64,000 bases of DNA from Ruania zhangjianzhongii (GCF_008000995.1 NZ_CP042828.1:4268882-4332881), one strand, 5' to 3'. Shown: positions 10,438 to 21,322, counted from the stretch's first letter. Numbers and translations are program-made. Notes: generated by a model from the sequence alone, not told the origin.

Positions 10438-13052
10438 CAGTGCACCTCCGAAGCGGCCCGGGCCAGCGCCACCACAGCACCAGCACCGACGCCTAGCGTG
10501 CGATAGACCGAGCTACCGACCGAATGCTGCGGCACCCACACCACGCCGTCGGGCATGGCGGTGACGATCACCGGCAGCTCGAGGCCGCCGGACTCGCTGC
10601 TGACCACGACGGCGCCGCCGGCCTGCAGACCGGCGGCCTGCGCAGTGCCGGCGGAGACCATCGCCACCGGGCGGTGCGCGGTACCAGCCAGGTGCGGCTC
10701 GCCGTCCTGCCCGCGGCCGGAGTCCAGCATCAGCCGCCAGGTGGCCAGCACTGCCTGCCCATCGCTGAGCGAGTGCGCCGGCGCGGCGGTCACGGCCGGG
10801 GCGTCGTGCCGCGGCCCGTCCCAGCCACTGAACTCGGCCAGCTCGGTGTGGACCTCGGCCACCGCGGACGTACCCAACTCGATCCCGGTGGCCTGGGCGA
10901 TCATGTCCAGCACCTTGGCGTCGGACAGCTGCGCGCTCTCGAACACGGTCTCGAACGGGCGGGGCCGGCTCTCCCAGTTCAGGAAGGTGCCGGACTTGTG
11001 GGTCGGTGGGGCCACCGGCAGCACCACGTCGGCATGCTCGGTCACCGCAGAACGGCGCACCTCGAGCTGCACCACGGCACCAGCAGCGGCGAGCGCCCGC
11101 TCGGCCAGCTCGGGCTCCGGCAGGTCCTCGAGGTCGATCCCACCGACCAGGAGGGCACCGAGCGTGCCGTCGGCGGCAGCGGTGAGGATCTCGGTGAGGT
11201 CGCGCCCCGGTGTGGCCGGGAGCTCCTCCACACCCCACGCAGCGGCGACGTCTACCCGCGCCTGAGCCTGCGCCGTCGGCCGTCCCCCGGGCAGCAGCCC
11301 GGGCAGCAGGCCGACCTCGACGGCGCCACGGTCACCGGCACGGCGCGGCACCCAGGCCAGCCGCGCACCAGTGGCCTCGGCCAGCTTCAGCAGCGCGGTG
11401 TACCCGCCCGGAACGCCGGCGAGGCGCTCCCCGGCCAGGATCACGGCGCCCTCGGTGCGCAGCGATTCGGCGAGCTCGGTGTGCTCTCCGCCGCCGGTGG
11501 CCAGCGCGGAGAGCACGTCCGCCTCTGCACCGGGCGCCGTGGGCACCACCGTGGCGCGCATCTTGGTGCTGCCGCGGGTGGTCAGCGGGGCCAGGGTGGT
11601 CACGTTCACCCGGCCGGCCAGCACCCCCTTGCGCAGCCGCAGGAAGATGGAGCCGGCCTCCTCCTCGGGCTCCAGGCCCACCAGCAGCACCTGCGGGCTG
11701 CGCTCCAGGTCGGCGAAGGTGACGTCCATCCGGGAGCCCGCCACCCGGTGGGCGAGGAAGTCCGCCTCCTCGGCAGTGTGCGCACGGGCGCGGAAGTCCA
11801 CATCGTTGGTGCCGAGCACCACCCGGGCGAACTTGGACCAGGCGTAGGCATCCTCCACCGGGAGCCGGCCGCCGGGCAGCACGCCCACGCCAGCGGCGCC
11901 GGTGAGGTGCTGGGCGGCCAGGTGGATCGCCTCGGACCAGCTGGTCGGCACCAGCTCGCCGGTCTCCTCGTCCCGCACCAACGGGCTGGTGAGCACATCC
12001 GGAGCGCTCTGCCACGCGAAGGCGAACCGGTCCTTGTCGGTGATCCACTCCTCGTTCACGGCCGGGTCCTCGCCGGCGAGCCGGCGCACCACCTGGCCGC
12101 GCCGGTAGTCGATCCGGATCGCGGACCCGCATGCGTCGTGCTCGGCGATCGAGGGCACCGAGACCAGGTCGAACGGGCGTGAGCGGAACCGGTAGGCGGC
12201 CGAGGTGAGCGCACCGACCGGGCAGATCTGGATGGTGTTCCCGGAGAAGTAGGACGCGAACGGGCGCCCGGAGACGTCCACAGCGGCCGGACCGACCGTC
12301 CCGGCGTTGCTCCCAGTAGCCGAGACCACGGAGGGGGTCCCCTCCGGTCCGACGACGTCGTCGTCAGTGACTTCTGTGCCGCCGACGTAATCCAGGATCG
12401 CCTCGTCGAAACGGCCGATCTGCTGGGCGTGCAGCCCGTGCACCTCGTAGCCCGGGGTGCCGCCGCCACGGCCCTGCAGATCGATGAACGGGTCGCCGGC
12501 GATCTCGTCCTGGAAACGCGTGCAGCGTTGGCACAGGATGCACCGGTCGCGGTCGAGCAGGACCTGCGAGGAGATCTTGATCGGCTTGGGGAAGGTGCGC
12601 TTGACGCCGGTGAACCGGGAAGTGTTCGAGCCGTGGTCGAGCGCCTGGTTCTGCAGTGGGCACTCGCCGCCCTTGTCACAGACCGGGCAGTCCAGCGGGT
12701 GGTTGACCAGCAGGAACTCGATCTGGCCGCGCTGCGCCTTCTCCGCCACCGGGGAGGTGTCCTGCGTGCTCACCTGCATCCCCGGGGTGACCTCCAACGT
12801 GCAGGCGGTCTGCGGCTTGGGGAACGGGGTGAGCTCGCCGTTGCGTGGGGCAGAGACCTCGACCAGACACTGGCGGCAGGCACCGGCGGGCTTGAGCAGC
12901 GGGTGGTCGCAGAACCGGGGAATCTCGATCCCGGCGCGCTCGGCGGCGCGGATCACCAGGGTCCCCTTCGGCACGCTCACCTCGACCCCATCGATGGTCA
13001 GCGTCACCTCCTCCACCGGGGCGGGGGCCTGCTGGTTGGACGTGGCGGTCAT
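10437..13052 (-). CDS. nuoG: NADH-quinone oxidoreductase subunit G
   Basis: Large iron-sulfur subunit of the peripheral arm (871 residues). The N-terminal ferredoxin-like domain has [16 protein letters not shown] and a fourth cysteine in TACTLEV for the 2Fe-2S cluster. Then come [19 protein letters not shown] and [19 protein letters not shown] with a late cysteine in [10 protein letters not shown] for the 4Fe-4S clusters. The remaining ~550 residues form a molybdopterin-oxidoreductase-like domain that has lost its cofactor role in complex I. The start overlaps nuoF as ATGA. Confidence 0.97.
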   Translation of the reverse strand: MTATSNQQAPAPVEEVTLTIDGVEVSVPKGTLVIRAAERAGIEIPRFCDHPLLKPAGACRQCLVEVSAPRNGELTPFPKPQTACTLEVTPGMQVSTQDTSPVAEKAQRGQIEFLLVNHPLDCPVCDKGGECPLQNQALDHGSNTSRFTGVKRTFPKPIKISSQVLLDRDRCILCQRCTRFQDEIAGDPFIDLQGRGGGTPGYEVHGLHAQQIGRFDEAILDYVGGTEVTDDDVVGPEGTPSVVSATGSNAGTVGPAAVDVSGRPFASYFSGNTIQICPVGALTSAAYRFRSRPFDLVSVPSIAEHDACGSAIRIDYRRGQVVRRLAGEDPAVNEEWITDKDRFAFAWQSAPDVLTSPLVRDEETGELVPTSWSEAIHLAAQHLTGAAGVGVLPGGRLPVEDAYAWSKFARVVLGTNDVDFRARAHTAEEADFLAHRVAGSRMDVTFADLERSPQVLLVGLEPEEEAGSIFLRLRKGVLAGRVNVTTLAPLTTRGSTKMRATVVPTAPGAEADVLSALATGGGEHTELAESLRTEGAVILAGERLAGVPGGYTALLKLAEATGARLAWVPRRAGDRGAVEVGLLPGLLPGGRPTAQAQARVDVAAAWGVEELPATPGRDLTEILTAAADGTLGALLVGGIDLEDLPEPELAERALAAAGAVVQLEVRRSAVTEHADVVLPVAPPTHKSGTFLNWESRPRPFETVFESAQLSDAKVLDMIAQATGIELGTSAVAEVHTELAEFSGWDGPRHDAPAVTAAPAHSLSDGQAVLATWRLMLDSGRGQDGEPHLAGTAHRPVAMVSAGTAQAAGLQAGGAVVVSSESGGLELPVIVTAMPDGVVWVPQHSVGSSVYRTLGVGAGAVVALARAASEVH

Positions 13053-14350
13053 GACGCGACTCCGAAGACGGTGTTGGCCTCATAGGGGAACAGCTCCCAG
13101 GCGGGAGTGTGCACCCCCTGCTCGAACTCTTCCCGGAAGTGCGCGATCCCGCTCTTCACCGGGGTAGCAGCGGCATCGCCCAGGGCGCAGAACGACCGGC
13201 CCTCGATGTTGCCGGCCACGTCGAGCAGCAGGTCGATGTCGGACTCCGAGCCCTGCCCGGCCTCCAGCCGGTGCAGGATCTCCTTCATCCAGTAGGTGCC
13301 CTCGCGGCACGGGGTGCACTTGCCGCAGGATTCGTGCTGGTAGAAGTCGTTCCACCGGGACACGCAGCGGACCACCGAGGTGGTCTCGTCGAAGACCTGC
13401 AGCGCCCGGGTGGCGAGCATCGACCCGGCTGCACCCACGGCCTCGTAGTCGAGCACGACGTCGATGTGCTCGTCGGTGAGGATCGGGGTGGAGGACCCAC
13501 CCGGGGTCCAGAACTTCAGCCGGTGTCCGTCGCGGATACCGCCAGCCATGTCCAGCAGCTCACGGAAGGTGATCCCGAGCGGAGCCTCGTACTGTCCCGG
13601 CTTGGCCACATGTCCGGACAGCGAGAACAGGCCGTGCCCCTTGGAGCGTTCGGTCCCCATGCCGGCGAACCATTCCGGGCCGTTACGCACGATCTGTGGC
13701 ACCGAGGCGATCGACTCCACGTTGTTCACCACGGTGGGGCGCGCGTACAGTCCGGCCACCGCCGGGAACGGCGGCTTCAGCCGCGGTTGGCCGCGCCGGC
13801 CTTCGAGCGAGTCCAGCAGCGCCGTCTCCTCACCACAGATGTAGGCGCCGGCACCGGCGTGCACGGTGATCTCCAGGTCGAAGCCGGAACCGAGGATGTC
13901 CGTGCCGACCAGACCGGCGGCGCGCGCCTCGGCGACGGCGGCGATCAGCCGGCGGTAGACGTGCACCACCTCCCCGCGCACGTAGATGAAGGCGTGGTGG
14001 CAACCGATCGCCAACGAGGTGATGATCACGCCCTCGAGCAGCACGTGTGGGTTCGCCAGCATCAGCGGGATGTCCTTGCAGGTGCCCGGCTCGGACTCGT
14101 CCGCGTTCACCACCAGGTACCGGGGGCCGCCGTCGGACGGCGGCAGGAAGCTCCACTTCAGACCGGTGGGGAACCCGGCACCGCCGCGCCCGCGCAGACC
14201 GGAGTCCTTGACCATGGTGACCAGGTCACCGGGATCGGTCTTCAGCGCCGTGCGCAACCCTTGATAGCCCTTGGCGTCCTCGTAGGCGGACAGCGTCCAG
14301 GACCGCGGGGTGTCCCACAGGTCGCTGAGGATGGGGGTCAGCGTGGTCAT
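13049..14350 (-). CDS. nuoF: NADH-quinone oxidoreductase subunit F (NADH/FMN site)
   Basis: Subunit that binds NADH and FMN and starts electron flow (433 residues). Visible are the NADH-binding glycine loop [15 protein letters not shown], the FMN-site segment [14 protein letters not shown], and the 4Fe-4S motif [15 protein letters not shown] with the fourth cysteine in SFCALGDAA. Start and end overlap nuoE and nuoG by four bases. Confidence 0.98.
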   Translation of the reverse strand: MTTLTPILSDLWDTPRSWTLSAYEDAKGYQGLRTALKTDPGDLVTMVKDSGLRGRGGAGFPTGLKWSFLPPSDGGPRYLVVNADESEPGTCKDIPLMLANPHVLLEGVIITSLAIGCHHAFIYVRGEVVHVYRRLIAAVAEARAAGLVGTDILGSGFDLEITVHAGAGAYICGEETALLDSLEGRRGQPRLKPPFPAVAGLYARPTVVNNVESIASVPQIVRNGPEWFAGMGTERSKGHGLFSLSGHVAKPGQYEAPLGITFRELLDMAGGIRDGHRLKFWTPGGSSTPILTDEHIDVVLDYEAVGAAGSMLATRALQVFDETTSVVRCVSRWNDFYQHESCGKCTPCREGTYWMKEILHRLEAGQGSESDIDLLLDVAGNIEGRSFCALGDAAATPVKSGIAHFREEFEQGVHTPAWELFPYEANTVFGVAS

Positions 14351-15207
14351 GCCCTTCCCTCCCCGTCGGAGTCGTTGCCGGCGGTCGGGCCCGACGGCGA
14401 GGTGTCGGCTGGAGCGTGCGGCTGACGTTCCGCACTGGATCCGGTGTCCCCGACCGGTTCGGTCCCGGCTTCTGGTTCGGGTGCGGGCTCATCGTCGGAC
14501 ACGGGGGCGTGCCAGTCGTTCTTCCGCGCCAGCTCCAGGCCGACCAGCGTGGCTGGACCTGCGCCCATGCCCTCGTCCGCGCGGCCGTCGTCGAACCCGG
14601 CGAGCACCCGGGAGACCTCCTTGAAGGTCGCCACGCTCTCCGCGCCGCGGGTGGGTCGCACCGGTTCGCCGGCGAGGAGCTTCTCCACAGTGGCCACGGC
14701 CGAGGCAGGGGTCTGGTTGTCGAAGAACTCCCAGTTGATCATCATCACTGGGGCGTAGTCGCAGGCGGCGTTGCACTCCAGCCGCTCCAGCGTGATCGTG
14801 CCGTCCTCGGTGGTCTCGTCGTGGCCGACGCCGAGCCGGTCGGCGAGCCGGTCGAAGATCGCGTCACCACCCATCACGGCACAGAGCGTGTTCGTGCACA
14901 CGCCGACGGTGTAGGTGCCGTTGGGGTGGCGCTTGTACTGGCTGTAGAAGGTGGCCACCGCGGACACGGAGGCGCGGGACAGGTCCAGCACGTCGGCGCA
15001 GAACGCGATCCCGGCGGGGCTGACGTACCCGTCCTCGGACTGGACCAGGTGCAGCAGCGGCAGCAGTGCGGAGCGAGCCTCCGGGTACTTCGCGAGGATC
15101 AGCGCGGCGTCGGCGTGCAACCTGGTGGCCACGTCGCCGGAGTAGGCGTGCCGGGCGGCGCGGGCGTCATGCACCGGATTACCGGGTCTGCTCTCGGTGT
15201 TGACCAT
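14347..15207 (-). CDS. nuoE: NADH-quinone oxidoreductase subunit E
   Basis: Thioredoxin-like 2Fe-2S subunit (286 residues) that sits beside NuoF and holds cluster N1a. Ligands are visible in VCTNTLCAVMGG and ECNAACDYAP. The ATG at 15207 shares its A with the nuoD stop (TGATG); an upstream extension of the frame lies inside nuoD. The last ~60 residues form an acidic, Pro/Ser-rich tail without recognisable domain. Confidence 0.96.
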   Translation of the reverse strand: MVNTESRPGNPVHDARAARHAYSGDVATRLHADAALILAKYPEARSALLPLLHLVQSEDGYVSPAGIAFCADVLDLSRASVSAVATFYSQYKRHPNGTYTVGVCTNTLCAVMGGDAIFDRLADRLGVGHDETTEDGTITLERLECNAACDYAPVMMINWEFFDNQTPASAVATVEKLLAGEPVRPTRGAESVATFKEVSRVLAGFDDGRADEGMGAGPATLVGLELARKNDWHAPVSDDEPAPEPEAGTEPVGDTGSSAERQPHAPADTSPSGPTAGNDSDGEGRA

Positions 15208-16565
15208 CAGCGGTCCACCCCTCCCATCACGGGGTCGATCGAGGCCACAGCGACCACCACATCTGCGATGGTGCCGCCCTCGCACATCATGCCCAGGGCC
15301 TGCAGGTTGTTGAACGACGGGTCGCGGAAGTGCGCCCGGTAGGGTCGGGTGCCTCCGGCGGAGACCAGGTGCACACCCAGCGGGCCCTTCGGGTGCTCCA
15401 CCTGCTGGAACACCTGCCCGGCGGGCACCTTGAAGCCTTCGGTGACCAGCTTGAAGTGGTGGATCAGCGCCTCCATCGAGGTGCCCATGATCTTGCGGAT
15501 GTGCTCCAGGGAGTTGCCCTGCCCATCGCTGCCGACGGACAGCTGCGCCGGCCAGGCGATGCGCTTGTCCTCGACCATCACCGGCTGCTTGCCCTTGCGG
15601 TCCTGCGCCTCCAGCCGGTCGAGCACCTGCTGGACGATCTTCAGCGACTCGCGCATCTCCTTGAACCGGATCACGATCCGGCCGTAGGCGTCGGCACTGG
15701 TCTCGGTAGGGACCTCGAAGTCGTAGTTCTCGTAACCGCAGTACGGCTGCGCCCGGCGCAGGTCGAACGGCAGTCCCGCCGAGCGCAGGATCGGTCCGGC
15801 GGCACCGAGGGCCATCGCCCCGGCCAGCGGCAGGTAGCCGATGCCCTGGAGCCGGCCGAGGAAGATCGGGTTCTTCAGCAGGATCTGCTCGAGCTGGGCG
15901 ATCCGGCGCCGAATCTCCGGAATCTTCTCCCGGACCATCTGGGTGCCGCCGGCCGGCAGGTCCTGGGCGACGCCGCCGGGGCGGATATAGGCGTGGTTCA
16001 TCCGCAGCCCGGTGACCGCCTCGAAGATCCGCAGGATCTCCTCGCGACCGTTGAAACCGATCGTCATCACCGTGGTGGCACCGAGCTCGTTACCACCGGT
16101 CCCGATACAGATCAGGTGCGAGGCGATCCGGTTCAGCTCCATCATCAGCACCCGGATCAGGGTGGCCCGCTCCGGCACGTCCTCGGTGATGCCGAGCAGC
16201 TTCTCCGTGGCCAGGCAGTACGCGGTCTCCTGGAACAGCGGGGCGACGTAGTCCATCCGGGTGCAGAACGTCACGCCCTGGGTCCAGGTGCGGTACTCCA
16301 TGTTCTTCTCGATGCCGGTGTGCAGGAAGCCGATCCCGCCCCGCGCCTCGGTGACGGTCTCGCCGTCGATCTCCAGGACCAGGCGCAGCACCCCGTGCGT
16401 GGAGGGGTGCTGGGGGCCCATGTTGATGACGATGCGTTCGTCAGCGTGCGCCTGCGCATCGCTGCTGATCTCGTCCCAGTCGCCGCCGGTGGCCACGTAC
16501 TCCCGGGCGCCGCCGGTATCGCCGACCGGTGCGGTGGCGCTGGGTCCAGTGGTGGGTGCAGCCAT
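15207..16565 (-). CDS. nuoD: NADH-quinone oxidoreductase subunit D
   Basis: 49-kDa-type subunit that lines the quinone pocket with NuoB. The protein has 452 residues; [20 protein letters not shown] is the conserved N-terminal segment with the quinone-contacting histidine, and [20 protein letters not shown] follows. Relationship to the large subunit of [NiFe] hydrogenases is known for the family. The ATG at 16565 overlaps the nuoC stop as TGATG. Confidence 0.98.
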   Translation of the reverse strand: MAAPTTGPSATAPVGDTGGAREYVATGGDWDEISSDAQAHADERIVINMGPQHPSTHGVLRLVLEIDGETVTEARGGIGFLHTGIEKNMEYRTWTQGVTFCTRMDYVAPLFQETAYCLATEKLLGITEDVPERATLIRVLMMELNRIASHLICIGTGGNELGATTVMTIGFNGREEILRIFEAVTGLRMNHAYIRPGGVAQDLPAGGTQMVREKIPEIRRRIAQLEQILLKNPIFLGRLQGIGYLPLAGAMALGAAGPILRSAGLPFDLRRAQPYCGYENYDFEVPTETSADAYGRIVIRFKEMRESLKIVQQVLDRLEAQDRKGKQPVMVEDKRIAWPAQLSVGSDGQGNSLEHIRKIMGTSMEALIHHFKLVTEGFKVPAGQVFQQVEHPKGPLGVHLVSAGGTRPYRAHFRDPSFNNLQALGMMCEGGTIADVVVAVASIDPVMGGVDR

Positions 16566-17302
16566 CAGTTGTAGGCCCTCCGCTCATCGGGCGCGGGGAT
16601 GGTTGCGCCCTTGTACTCCACCGGGATCCCGCCCAGCGGGTAGTCCTTGCGCTGGGGGTGTCCCGGCCAGTCGTCAGGCATCTCGATCCGGGCCAGCGAG
16701 GGGTGGCCGTCGAAGATGATGCCGAAGAAGTCCCAGGTCTCTCGCTCGTGCCAGTCGTTGGCGGGGTAGATGTCGATCACGCTCGGGATGTGCGGGTCCG
16801 CGTCCGGCGCTGTGACCTCCAGGCGCAGGTTGCGGTTATGCGTCACCGAGTACAGCGGGTAGACGGCGTGCAGCTCACGGCCGACGTCCTCCAGGTAGTG
16901 CACGCCGTTCACCCCCAGGCACAGCTCGAACCGCAGATCCTGGTCGTCTCGGACCGAGCGGGCCACCAGCTGCAGGTGCTCGCGGAGCACGTACAGGGTC
17001 AGCTCGCCGCGGTCGACGACCACCTTCTCCACGGCGTCGTCGAAGTCCACCCCGGCCTCGCCGAGGACCTCGGTGAGCACATCGACGATCTCGTCGAAGT
17101 AGCTGCCGTACGGGCGTGGGCTCGCCCCCGGCATGGACACGATCCGTTCCAGACCACCGTAGCCGGAGGTGTCACCGCTGCCCTCCACGCCGAACATGCC
17201 CGAGCGCACGGAGACCACATCCAGCGGTGCGCGCCCGGCGGGGGCGACCTCCTGGGAGGCCTCGGACTGCTCCGCCGGCAGGTTCTCGTCGTTCGACGTC
17301 AC
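16565..17302 (-). CDS. nuoC: NADH-quinone oxidoreductase subunit C
   Basis: 30-kDa-type peripheral subunit (245 residues). The signature [20 protein letters not shown] followed by [20 protein letters not shown] is diagnostic. The first ~60 residues are less conserved. Its start overlaps the nuoB stop as ATGA. Confidence 0.97.
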   Translation of the reverse strand: MTSNDENLPAEQSEASQEVAPAGRAPLDVVSVRSGMFGVEGSGDTSGYGGLERIVSMPGASPRPYGSYFDEIVDVLTEVLGEAGVDFDDAVEKVVVDRGELTLYVLREHLQLVARSVRDDQDLRFELCLGVNGVHYLEDVGRELHAVYPLYSVTHNRNLRLEVTAPDADPHIPSVIDIYPANDWHERETWDFFGIIFDGHPSLARIEMPDDWPGHPQRKDYPLGGIPVEYKGATIPAPDERRAYN

Positions 17303-17856
17303 GCCAGCAGTCCCTTCATCTGGTGCGTCGGAGTGGCTTCCAGGGCAGCGGCCTCCACCTTGCGGCGCACCTCGTCCCGGTTGCTGGCCAGCGGTGTCTG
17401 CTTCACCACCTGCTCATGCAGCTCGAGGATGGCGTTGATCAGCATCTCCGGGCGGGGCGGGCAGCCGGGCAGGTAGATGTCCACCGGCAGCACGTGGTCC
17501 ACCCCCTGCACGATCGCGTAGTTGTTGAACATGCCGCCGGAGGAGGCGCACACACCCATCGAGATGACCCACTTCGGGTCCGACATCTGGTCGTAGACGG
17601 TGCGGATCACCGGTGCCATCTTGTGGCTGAGCCGCCCAGAGACGATCATCAGGTCGGCTTGGCGCGGGGAGGCGCGGAACACCTCCATCCCGAACCGGGA
17701 GATGTCGAACCGGGAGGTGCCGGCCGCCATCATCTCGATCGCGCAGCAGGCCAGTCCCATGGTGACCGGCCACATCGAGGAGGACCGGACCCATCCGACC
17801 AGGTCCTCCAGCTTGCCCAGCATGTAGCCGGCGGGCATCTTGTCCTCGAGTCCCAT
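17299..17856 (-). CDS. nuoB: NADH-quinone oxidoreductase subunit B (cluster N2)
   Basis: Carries cluster N2, the last iron-sulfur centre before quinone. The 185-residue product shows the paired cysteines in [11 protein letters not shown] and further ligands in [12 protein letters not shown] and [10 protein letters not shown]. The ATG at 17856 is preceded by an AAGGGAGA ribosome-binding site and lies 14 bases after the nuoA stop; an in-frame extension upstream lies inside nuoA and was rejected. Confidence 0.98.
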   Translation of the reverse strand: MGLEDKMPAGYMLGKLEDLVGWVRSSSMWPVTMGLACCAIEMMAAGTSRFDISRFGMEVFRASPRQADLMIVSGRLSHKMAPVIRTVYDQMSDPKWVISMGVCASSGGMFNNYAIVQGVDHVLPVDIYLPGCPPRPEMLINAILELHEQVVKQTPLASNRDEVRRKVEAAALEATPTHQMKGLLA

Positions 17857-17870
17857 CTCGGTCTCCCTTC

Positions 17871-18233
17871 TCAGTTCCAGTCCAGGCCGCCGCGGCGCCA
17901 TTCGTAAACGAATGGCACCGTGATCAGCACGAGGAAGGTGATCATCGCGATCAGCCCGAACACGGCGAGCTCGGAGAACGCCACCGCCCAGGGGTAGAGG
18001 AACACCACTTCGATATCGAAGATGATGAACGTCATCGCCACCAGGTAGTACTTCACCGGGAACTTGCCGGAGCCACTCGCGTGCGGTGAGGGCTGGATCC
18101 CGCACTCGTAGGCGTCCACCTTGATCTTGTTGTAGCGCTGCGGACCGATCGCGGTGCTCGCCACCAGCCCGCCCAGGCCCAGCAGCAGAGCGAACCCACC
18201 CATGATCAGCAGTGGCACATACGGGTTGGTCAT
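17871..18233 (-). CDS. nuoA: NADH-quinone oxidoreductase subunit A
   Basis: Three-helix membrane subunit (120 residues), first gene of the nuo set. The loop [20 protein letters not shown] with the conserved cysteine and the segment [15 protein letters not shown] are diagnostic. A GGAGG ribosome-binding site stands before the ATG. A 76-bp gap separates it from the menJ-like gene upstream; no obvious promoter was seen in it, so read-through from menJ is plausible. Confidence 0.97.
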   Translation of the reverse strand: MTNPYVPLLIMGGFALLLGLGGLVASTAIGPQRYNKIKVDAYECGIQPSPHASGSGKFPVKYYLVAMTFIIFDIEVVFLYPWAVAFSELAVFGLIAMITFLVLITVPFVYEWRRGGLDWN

Positions 18234-18309
18234 CGGTCGTTCCTCCGAACACTGCGGGTGCTGTCGGTGCTGGATTCGCCTGCGGCGCTGAGCCGGACGT
18301 CAGTGGGCC

Positions 18310-19623
18310 TCATGCGGCGGGCGCGATTCGGGTCAGGGTGGTGATCACCCGGTCGGTCAGGTCGCCGCCGCGGGTGTCGTAGGAGTCGGAGAGCAGCTTG
18401 AGCACGAACTTCATCAGCTGCGGCCGGGGTAGCCCGTACTTGGTGCACAGCCGCATCACCTCGGGATTCTCGATCAGCTTCACGAAGTGGCGACCGAGGG
18501 TGAAGTAGCCACCGAGATCGGCGCGCATCCGCTCCGGGTAGGTCGTCAGGGTCCGCTCCCGGGCCACAGCGGAGGTCCGGGCGAACGCCTGGGCGATCAC
18601 ATCCGCGGCGATCCGGCCGGCCTGCAGGCCGTACGCGATGCCCTCACCGTTGAACGGGGAGACCATTCCCCCCGAGTCGCCCACCAGCAGCAGACCGCGG
18701 GTGTACATCGGGCCACGGTTGAACGCCATCGGCAGCGCCGCGCCGCGCACCGGACCCTCCTGGTTCTCCGGAGTGAACTCCCACTCGGCGGGCGCATTGC
18801 GCATCCAGGCGGCGAACAGGCGCTTGTAGTCCAGCTGCGTGGCCTTGGCCGTGGAGCTGACCGAGCCGAGGCCCACGTTGGCGCGGCCGTCGCCGAGGGC
18901 GAAGATCCAGCCGTAACCGGGCAGCAGCTCGGACTTCCCGGGCTCACCGGACCAGAGCTCGAGGTGGGACTCCATCCACTCGTCGGCGTGCCGCGGGGTG
19001 CGGAAGTAGGTGCGCACCGCCACGCCCATCGGCCGGTCATCCCGCTTGGCCAAGCCGAGCGAGGTGGCCATCCGGGCGACGACGCCACCGGCGTCGATCA
19101 CCACGGGGGCGTGGAAGGTCATCGGCTCGGCGTCGATGCGCCGCCCGCTCGCGCTGACCGCGCGGGCGTTGACGCCGATCACCCGGCCGGTGCGCTCGTG
19201 CAGCACCGGAGAAGTCACCGAGACGCCTTCGCGCAGTTTCGCCCCGGAGCTCCGTGCGTGGTGGGCGAGCAGCTCGTCCAGCTCGCCGCGGGCGCGGGCC
19301 AGCCCGTAGTCGGGGTAGCGCTCGATCTGCGGCCAGGGCAGATGGAAGGTGTTTCCGCCACCGACCACCCGCAGGCCGCGGTTGCGGATCCAGCCGTCCT
19401 CGGTGCGGGTGGGCACCCCCATCCGGACCAGCTCGGCCACTGCCCGTGGGGTGAGCCCGTCACCGCAGATCTTGTCCCGCGGGAAGGTCGCCTTCTCCAG
19501 CAGCAGCACATCCAGGCCGGCAGTGGCCAGATAGTGCGCGGCAGCGGAACCCGCGGGGCCTGCGCCGACGACGATGACATCTGCGTCATCGTGGCTGCTG
19601 CGCACGCTTCCCACCCGTTCCAC
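18310..19623 (-). CDS. menJ: Geranylgeranyl reductase-family FAD enzyme, probable menaquinone reductase
   Basis: FAD-dependent reductase of the geranylgeranyl reductase family (437 residues). In actinobacteria such enzymes (MenJ) saturate one isoprene unit of the menaquinone side chain. Visible: the dinucleotide-binding motif VIVVGAGPAGSAAA near residue 16, LEKATFPRDKICGDGLTPRA with the conserved cysteine, and LLLVGDSGGMVSPFNGEGIA near residue 310, the second FAD-contact motif. It stands directly before nuoA in the same direction, which supports a menaquinone role over chlorophyll- or archaeal-lipid-type reduction. The exact quinone product is inferred. Confidence 0.85.
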   Translation of the reverse strand: MERVGSVRSSHDDADVIVVGAGPAGSAAAHYLATAGLDVLLLEKATFPRDKICGDGLTPRAVAELVRMGVPTRTEDGWIRNRGLRVVGGGNTFHLPWPQIERYPDYGLARARGELDELLAHHARSSGAKLREGVSVTSPVLHERTGRVIGVNARAVSASGRRIDAEPMTFHAPVVIDAGGVVARMATSLGLAKRDDRPMGVAVRTYFRTPRHADEWMESHLELWSGEPGKSELLPGYGWIFALGDGRANVGLGSVSSTAKATQLDYKRLFAAWMRNAPAEWEFTPENQEGPVRGAALPMAFNRGPMYTRGLLLVGDSGGMVSPFNGEGIAYGLQAGRIAADVIAQAFARTSAVARERTLTTYPERMRADLGGYFTLGRHFVKLIENPEVMRLCTKYGLPRPQLMKFVLKLLSDSYDTRGGDLTDRVITTLTRIAPAA

Positions 19624-19833
19624 GTCTCGTCCTCAGTCTCTCTCCGACCGCCCACACCAAGGGGCGGCAGTGCTCGCGCCGAAGCGTCGAACCTGCCGTC
19701 GCGGGTCGGTCCTCGGTGCCTAGGCTACCTGTAGATCGCAGCAGAGAAGACCAGAGGCGGGCCGGGTATCCCGCGCGATTCCGCCGCTTTTTTGCGACTC
19801 CCGCGTACCCTAATTGACCTGCACGGGTCGTCC

Positions 19834-19865
19834 TGTCAGCCGTGCGCTATGGCGCACCCCTGACA
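19834..19865. promoter_or_regulatory. 32-bp inverted repeat in the menJ/menF divergent region
   Basis: TGTCAG (19834-19839) pairs with CTGACA (19860-19865) and GTGCGC (19842-19847) with GCGCAC (19852-19857); only two CC/CC positions and a 4-base loop do not pair. It lies about 85 bp before the menF start. A TACCCT box at 19806-19811 would place a transcription start just before it, so an operator is possible; an RNA hairpin is the alternative. Apart from candidate promoter boxes I see no gene in 19624-19948. Confidence 0.5.
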
Positions 19866-19937
19866 TGACGACCTGGGGGGTGGGGTGGACGTGTGCGGCA
19901 TCACGTCCGTTGGAGCGTGCAGTGGGCGCCGGCGTCA

Positions 19938-19943
19938 TATCCT
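19938..19943 (+). promoter_or_regulatory. -10 box TATCCT for a possibly leaderless menF transcript
   Basis: TATCCT fits the actinobacterial TANNNT -10 pattern. It ends 5 bases before an in-frame GTG (19949) and 8 bases before the ATG (19952), and no ribosome-binding site is visible, so transcription probably starts at or next to the start codon. No convincing -35 box was found. Confidence 0.4.
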
Positions 19944-19951
19944 TACCGGTG

Positions 19952-21250
19952 ATGACTGACGCTGCCACCGCGCCGATCCCGCCGACCTTGCTCGCGCGGA
20001 CAGTAGCCGTCCCCGCGCACGCGCTCGGCGATCTGCTCGACCTGCTACCGGAACCCGACCCGCATGCGGCGATGGCGTGGGTGCGCCGTGGCGAAGGGAT
20101 CATCGGCTGGGGCGAAGCCGCCAGGATCGACACCTCGGGCGCGGAGCGGTTCGCCGAGGCCGACGCGCGCTGGCGTGAACTTGCCGGCCGGATGGTGGTC
20201 CGGGACGAGGTGCGGGCGCCGGGGACCGGACCGGTGGCGTTCGGCTCGTTCGCGTTCGCGGCCGACTCCCCTGCTGGTGGGTCTCTGGTGGTGCCCGAAG
20301 TGGTGGTCGGCCGCCGCGGTGAGCACACCTGGGTGACCACGATCTCCTCAGTTGCTGAGCTGGCGCCGATGCCCGCACCCAAGTCGCTGCGCACCGGGCA
20401 GCGGCCCGTGCTGCCGCCGACCACGGTGGAGTACATGGCGGGGGCCCGCGATGGTGACGACTGGCGGGACGCCGTCGCCAGCGTGGTGGACCTGATCCGC
20501 ACCGGGGCGGTGGCCAAAGTGGTGATGGCCCGGGACGTGCACGCCCGGACCGCGGCCCCGGTCGATGTCCGGCGCCTGCTGAAGAACCTCGCGGGCGACT
20601 ACCCCTCCTGCTGGACCTTCGCCGTCGACGCTCTGGTGGGGGCGACCCCGGAGCTGCTGGTGCGCCGCGAGCGCGGTCTGATCTCTTCTCGAGTCCTGGC
20701 CGGCACAATCCAGCGCACCGGCGACGATGAGGCCGATCTGGCACGCGCCGCCTCGCTGGCCCGGTCCTCGAAGGACCTGGAAGAGCACGAGTTCGCGGTG
20801 GACTCCCTGACCGCATCCCTCTCGCCGTACGCCGCGAGCACGAACGCCCCGGATGCCCCGTTCGTGCTGCACCTGCCGAACGTGATGCACCTGGCCACCG
20901 ACGTCACTGCCGTGCTGGCCACCGAGCACGCGGACATGTCCTCGCTCCAGGTGGCCGCCGAGCTACACCCCACCGCTGCCGTGTGCGGTACGCCGACACT
21001 GGTGGCGGCCGAGGTGATCGCCGAGCGCGAAGGTATGGACCGGGGCCGCTATGCCGGCCCGGTGGGCTGGCTCGGCGCGGACGGCGACGGCGAGTGGGGC
21101 ATCGCGCTGCGCTCGGCGCAGGTGGACGAGGCGAACACCGGACTGCGGCTGTTCGCCGGCTGCGGGATCGTGGCCGCCTCCGACCCGGCGGACGAGCTGG
21201 CCGAGTCCGAGGCCAAGCTCGCCCCGATGCACGCCGCCCTGGACCGCTAG
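19952..21250 (+). CDS. menF: Isochorismate synthase
   Basis: Chorismate-utilising enzyme that converts chorismate to isochorismate, the first step of menaquinone head-group synthesis. About 432 residues. The C-terminal half has the conserved chorismate-binding segments: ATPELLVRRE, RVLAGTIQRTGDDEADLARA, AVCGTPTLVA, and MDRGRYAGPVGWLGADGDGE. The ATG at 19952 (or GTG at 19949) follows the -10 box directly; the frame stays open 46 codons further upstream, but that part has no conserved look. An isochorismate synthase for siderophores is the alternative; menD, menC and menB close by favour menaquinone. Confidence 0.92.
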   Translation: MTDAATAPIPPTLLARTVAVPAHALGDLLDLLPEPDPHAAMAWVRRGEGIIGWGEAARIDTSGAERFAEADARWRELAGRMVVRDEVRAPGTGPVAFGSFAFAADSPAGGSLVVPEVVVGRRGEHTWVTTISSVAELAPMPAPKSLRTGQRPVLPPTTVEYMAGARDGDDWRDAVASVVDLIRTGAVAKVVMARDVHARTAAPVDVRRLLKNLAGDYPSCWTFAVDALVGATPELLVRRERGLISSRVLAGTIQRTGDDEADLARAASLARSSKDLEEHEFAVDSLTASLSPYAASTNAPDAPFVLHLPNVMHLATDVTAVLATEHADMSSLQVAAELHPTAAVCGTPTLVAAEVIAEREGMDRGRYAGPVGWLGADGDGEWGIALRSAQVDEANTGLRLFAGCGIVAASDPADELAESEAKLAPMHAALDR

Positions 21251-21322
21251 ACGCGGGCTCTGCTTCGCGTTCGAACCCGCGTGGCGCATCGGATCCCGGG
21301 TACAAGCGGGTTCCGATGCGCC
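21251..21322. terminator. Two consecutive hairpins between menF and the htrA-like gene
   Basis: ACGCGGG (21251-21257) pairs with CCCGCGT (21276-21282), and an 11-bp arm at 21283-21293 pairs perfectly with 21312-21322. They lie right after the menF stop codon and before the stop of the convergent protease gene, as expected for a terminator region. No T-tract is visible. Confidence 0.55.

Noticed and set aside
8698-10506. 602-codon plus-strand open frame opposite nuoH/nuoI
   Set aside because: No recognisable motifs; its composition reflects the reverse complement of membrane-protein codons.
10524-12182. 552-codon plus-strand open frame opposite nuoG
   Set aside because: Antisense shadow of a well-conserved iron-sulfur protein gene, without its own ribosome-binding site or domain.
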